NCBI GenBank assembly: GCA_027475525.1
Contig: JAMWFC010000066.1
Coordinates: 372,001 to 436,000 of the forward strand
Direction: 5' to 3'
Length of the DNA stretch: 64,000 nt
Source: Macrolepiota albuminosa
Taxonomy: Eukaryota; Basidiomycota; Agaricomycetes; Agaricales; Agaricaceae
Shown here: positions 61,085 through 64,000 of the stretch, in pieces
Numbering within the stretch: position 1 is the first letter of the stretch
Layout of the letters: every line of letters begins with the position of its first letter
Notes under the pieces: generated by a model
Told to the model about the DNA's origin: nothing
Databases searched by the model: none
Seen by the model: the letters and a program-made list of their open reading frames with translations, nothing else
Program-made: the position numbers and the translations under genes

Positions 61085-61798
61085 CGCAGCTCTTGGATCA
61101 TCCCTTCATTGGTACCTCCTTCAGAGCCTGTGAAGACTGAAGAGGATACTGGAAAGGCTTGCATCAGACACGGCTACTGCACAAGATAACTTAATTCAAG
61201 CAAAAATCCAACAAGCTGTGCAGGCAAACAAGGTCAGGGCAGATGACTGTGAATTTTGTATTGGAGACAGGGTACTGGTATGTATGAACAAGCTGTGCAG
61301 GCAAACAAGGTCAGGGCAGATGACTGTGAATTTTGTATTGGAGACAGGGTACTGGTATGTATGAAAGACAGCTGTTGACAGTATAAGAAGAAAGGACACA
61401 AGCGAGTTGCAAAATTAATGCCATGTTACGATGGACCTTTCGTGGTAACAGACGTCCACCCCAAATCTTCTAACGTCACAGTTTTCCGTCCGAATGACCC
61501 AGAGGCATATGGCCAGTATCACACGTCCAAGCTGTTATTCTATAAGGAGAACAATGCGTTGCTGTTCCCCTCCCACGAATTTGAGGAACCCGGGCCTGTG
61601 TTCACGCTGGATACAGGGTTGGAAGAACATTATGTTGACAAAATTGTGGACTCACAAAGAAGAGGTCGGGGCTGGCAATACTTGGTACAATTCCGTGGAT
61701 ATGGTCCTGAACACGACGAGTGGAAGTCAGGTCAAGAACTCGAAAACAACGAAGCTCTCGACATGTGGTTGGCAGGTGATGGTTTGGGTTCGGCTTAA
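61085..61798 (+). pseudogene. Gypsy-3 integrase C-terminus and chromodomain, part after Copia-2
   Basis: Resumes after the second target copy (61085-61089). It reads IPSLVPPSEPV, then QAVQANKVRADD, then across the 77-bp duplication GHKRVAKLMPCYDGPFVV. The chromodomain (VDKIVDSQRRGRGWQYLVQF and EWKSGQELENNEAL) ends at TAA 61796. Unlike the part before Copia-2, the stretch from about 61400 on is rich in CpG and free of stops. Confidence 0.85.
61210..61363. repeat. Exact 77-bp tandem duplication (likely assembly overlap)
   Basis: 61210-61286 is repeated at 61287-61363 in the Gypsy-3 integrase tail. Confidence 0.95.
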
Positions 61799-61950
61799 TC
61801 TGTTCCTCTTCGCCATGTGCCTGCCACCGGTAGCTTTCCCCGCAGGGTTTTTGACGCACCCGTGTGAGCAGTTTTTTTTGTATATTACTAACATTTTCCA
61901 TTTTCCATTTCATTTTCACCATGACTGTGAATTTTTTTTGGTCGGGGAGG

Positions 61951-62181
61951 TGTAATCCGAGGATTACGACCACTCATAGATAGCGGTATTTAGCATTGTG
62001 TGGCTGACTTAGTGTCTGTTTTGGGACACTGTTTGGGGAGTCGTGATCCCGCCGGATTACTTACTTGTTTTCTTACTATCATCTTACGACGTGCACGTAT
62101 TCGTAGTATCTCGCTTACAGAATACAGCGAGGTTCTATTGTCTGTTGGTCTCCTTTTCCTAAGTGAGGACTGCGTCCTACA
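61951..62181 (+). repeat. Gypsy-3 3' LTR
   Basis: 231 bp, CpG-rich compared with the 5' copy. It starts with the palindrome GTAATCCGAGGATTAC and is preceded by a GGTCGGGGAGG purine tract. Confidence 0.92.
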
Positions 62182-62186
62182 GATCC

Positions 62187-62628
62187 TTGCTGTTGTCATG
62201 ATCAGCCATGTCCTATTGCTGCTCGTAAACTCTGAGGCCGGCCTCGGATCACTGGTACTTGGTCATACTTAGTATTGTCCAAGAGTTTTCATGCCGACGT
62301 TTCTATAAGTCGATCCAGTGATGCTTTTTCTTGGCTCTATTTCTACTACTCTCGTAATGCCGCCCGTGAGACAACTTGACCGAACGCAACTTTGTCGGAA
62401 AACTGGACAAAGTCGGAGAGGTCCTGAGTGCTGTCTTATGCTGTTCTTGGGAGCCATCTTCCCACTCTGAACAAGAGCTCTCCATGCGTATGAGAGAACC
62501 TGAGGAGCTCTTCGAGCGTTATTTATTTTGACAAAAAGCTCTTGGCGCCGTCGGATGACTCGCTGTACGCTCATGACTACCAAGCTTGAACGGTAGGTCT
62601 TGTCGCTAGTACTGCCCTTGCTTCATGG
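62187..62628. other. Right flank of Gypsy-3, perhaps decayed importin 3' part
   Basis: A minus-strand frame (62269-62583) is open for about 105 codons but shows no clear domain. It could be the degenerate C-terminal part of the karyopherin-like gene. Confidence 0.3.
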
Positions 62629-63963
62629 TCAACCATAAACTTTTCCTGTACTAGTCAGCAAGTTGGCCGGGATTGCAATCAATGATTTGGGAGGTTGTAA
62701 ATAGACAAAATTAGCAAGATAATAACCCCCTAAGCCCTGTATAGGACAGCAAGAGACAGAGAAACGATTGAAAGAGTTCTCCTCTAGTTTTTGTGGGCGT
62801 AATGGGTGTGCCGGATGGTGACGGGGTACAACATTTATCGGAGAGGCTAAGTTGGCGGCAATGTAGTAGGTGGAATGATCACCCAGCGCTACAATGAGCT
62901 TGCACAGAGAATGCAAAATTTCATTGATATATCCTGATTGCGCTGTAGCTTGTACGATATTGCCGCCGTGCCAGTAGATCCAAATTAGCAAAGGCTCCGT
63001 CAGCGTCCGTGGGCCCGAGCCATCCGAGAGTGCAGATTTTGTCATTATCTCCTGTATCGCGTCCAATGTGGCTTCAAATGCTTCGCTGTCGGATTCGGCG
63101 CGGATAAAGAGATATATGAGAGAAGGAATAAGAGGTGTTATGTTGCTTGATGGAATGATCGACATCCATAATTGGAAACACTTCAGCGCCGACGGTATCT
63201 GTTGCGACGATTCCAATGATGATCGGACTGCTTGCACGACCATGGGAATAGCATCCTTGAGTGACTGCTGTATCTGAAGCCTTCATAATTCTCTTAACGC
63301 ATTGCCGCATCCAAAAGAGACATAATAACTCGCTTGAACCAATCAAATCAGGGTTTCCAGCTTCTTCGGCGACTGTGGCGAGAAAGTCGTGTAATATTCT
63401 GCAGGTGCTCGTGCACCCAAAAAGGCCTTGGTACATCCCATGATCCACTCCGGCCAGCGAGCGGGATGTCCCGGAACCAGTTTAAGCGCAAGAGATGCGA
63501 GCGCAACGAACAGCTTGCAAAGGATGAATTTACTACGGCCGATCGACAGAGAGCGTGCCGTGAGTTGAACCATTAGATCCCAGAGAGGTACTGCAAATGT
63601 CAGCTTTACCGCGACTGGTGAAGTGGTACATTAATCTAATGAACAACTGACCAGTCCCTCGCAATCTTCACCTGCGCTGTGTGCGTACCGAAAAACTGGA
63701 CATTTTGATCAGGATGCTCCAACAATTGGATCACAAGTCTCCAAGCCTCCGGTCGATTTTGGAACTCAAAGAGCTCACTCTGTAACTGCTTCAGATTTTC
63801 TAAAGAGGCCAATGCTGTCGGAGGCGTGTACGTCTGTTGGATCAACTGAAAACGGTGATGCGTCGGTGGCTTTGAGCAATCTTTGCTGACATTCACTCAC
63901 TTGTGTTGTTCTCTCAACATCAGACTGCGACAGAGCAGGAAGAAAGCTCGTATACACAACCAT
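62629..63963 (-). pseudogene. Importin-13/Kap122-like karyopherin, frameshifted
   Basis: The ATG at 63963 starts MVVYTSFLPALSQSDVERTT. A 55-bp intron (63846-63900, GTGAGT...TTTCAG) leads to exon 63652-63845 with EFQNRPEAWRLVIQLLEHPD and NVQFFGTHTAQVKIARDW, the importin-beta N-terminal signature. Further parts read SKFILCKLFVALASLALKLVP, FLATVAEEAGNPDLI, MVVQAVRSSLESSQQ and LHSLCKLIVALGDHST, HEAT-repeat segments in the right order. At least three single-base shifts (exon 2/3 joint, near 63440, near 62730) are needed to read them together. In fungi this family carries cargo through nuclear pores. Here it is a decayed copy, or carries sequencing indels. It may extend beyond the window's left-hand reading. 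Confidence 0.6.
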
Positions 63964-64000
63964 TCATCCGCGTGGTTTCGCGAAACTATGGAAGATTGAA

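Larger units (their letters stand above)
51350..62181 (+). mobile_element. Gypsy-3: older chromodomain LTR retrotransposon, split by Copia-2
   Basis: The LTRs are at 51350-51584 (235 bp) and 61951-62181 (231 bp). The target copies are GATTC (51345-51349) and GATCC (62182-62186), one transition apart. Gag and pol run on the plus strand, with many stops. Copia-2 sits inside the integrase C-terminal part at a CGCAG target. The 5' LTR and body are strongly C-to-T/G-to-A mutated, while the last 500 bp and the 3' LTR are not. Confidence 0.92.

Overview
The window comes from a filamentous basidiomycete, probably an Agaricomycete. The genes are split by many introns of about 48-85 bp. The hosts are a GFAT gene, a cytochrome P450, an M35-type metallopeptidase homologue and a decayed importin-like gene. 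The rest, roughly three quarters of the sequence, is transposable elements: Tc1/mariner, pogo, chromodomain Gypsy, Copia and a Tad-like LINE piece. Several are nested, and most are broken by C-to-T or G-to-A stop codons.

Layout. 1-2966: a hypothetical ORF split by a Tc1-like element (107-1713, TA target). 3391 to about 18310: a pogo-type transposon, itself split at a CTTGG target by Gypsy-1 (4175-15762). 18449-18754: a LINE fragment on the minus strand. 22209-24681: intact GFAT (6 exons, 698 aa). 26900-29215: intact P450 (13 exons, 549 aa). 29693-29998: a small TA-flanked MITE. 30142-30989: an M35 metallopeptidase homologue with an open frame but no zinc ligands. 31440-32162: a Ser-rich hypothetical ORF. 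33692-34172: a 5' relic of a second pogo copy. 34700-38322 and 49937-50008: a decayed Copia (Copia-1) split at a CAAGC target by Gypsy-2 (38323-49936, minus strand). 51350-62181: Gypsy-3, split by Copia-2 (56026-61084, minus strand). 62629-63963: a frameshifted karyopherin-like gene (minus).

Gypsy-1 and Gypsy-2 are related 11.6-kb chromodomain elements. Both carry a long gag N-terminal extension and a gag-pro-RT-RNaseH-integrase-chromodomain frame. Both also have an extra conserved ORF (here ORF3) between pol and the 3' LTR, which I do not recognise. Both are packed along their length with short perfect inverted repeats. Both have a stop codon at the same place between protease and RT, followed by a hairpin.

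One technical point matters for every reading here. Fifteen exact head-to-tail duplications of 77 bp occur, all in repeats and none in the single-copy gene island. Since 77 is not a multiple of 3, each one makes a false frameshift. They look like unmerged assembly-graph overlaps at k=77, not biology, and collapsing them rejoins several retroelement frames.
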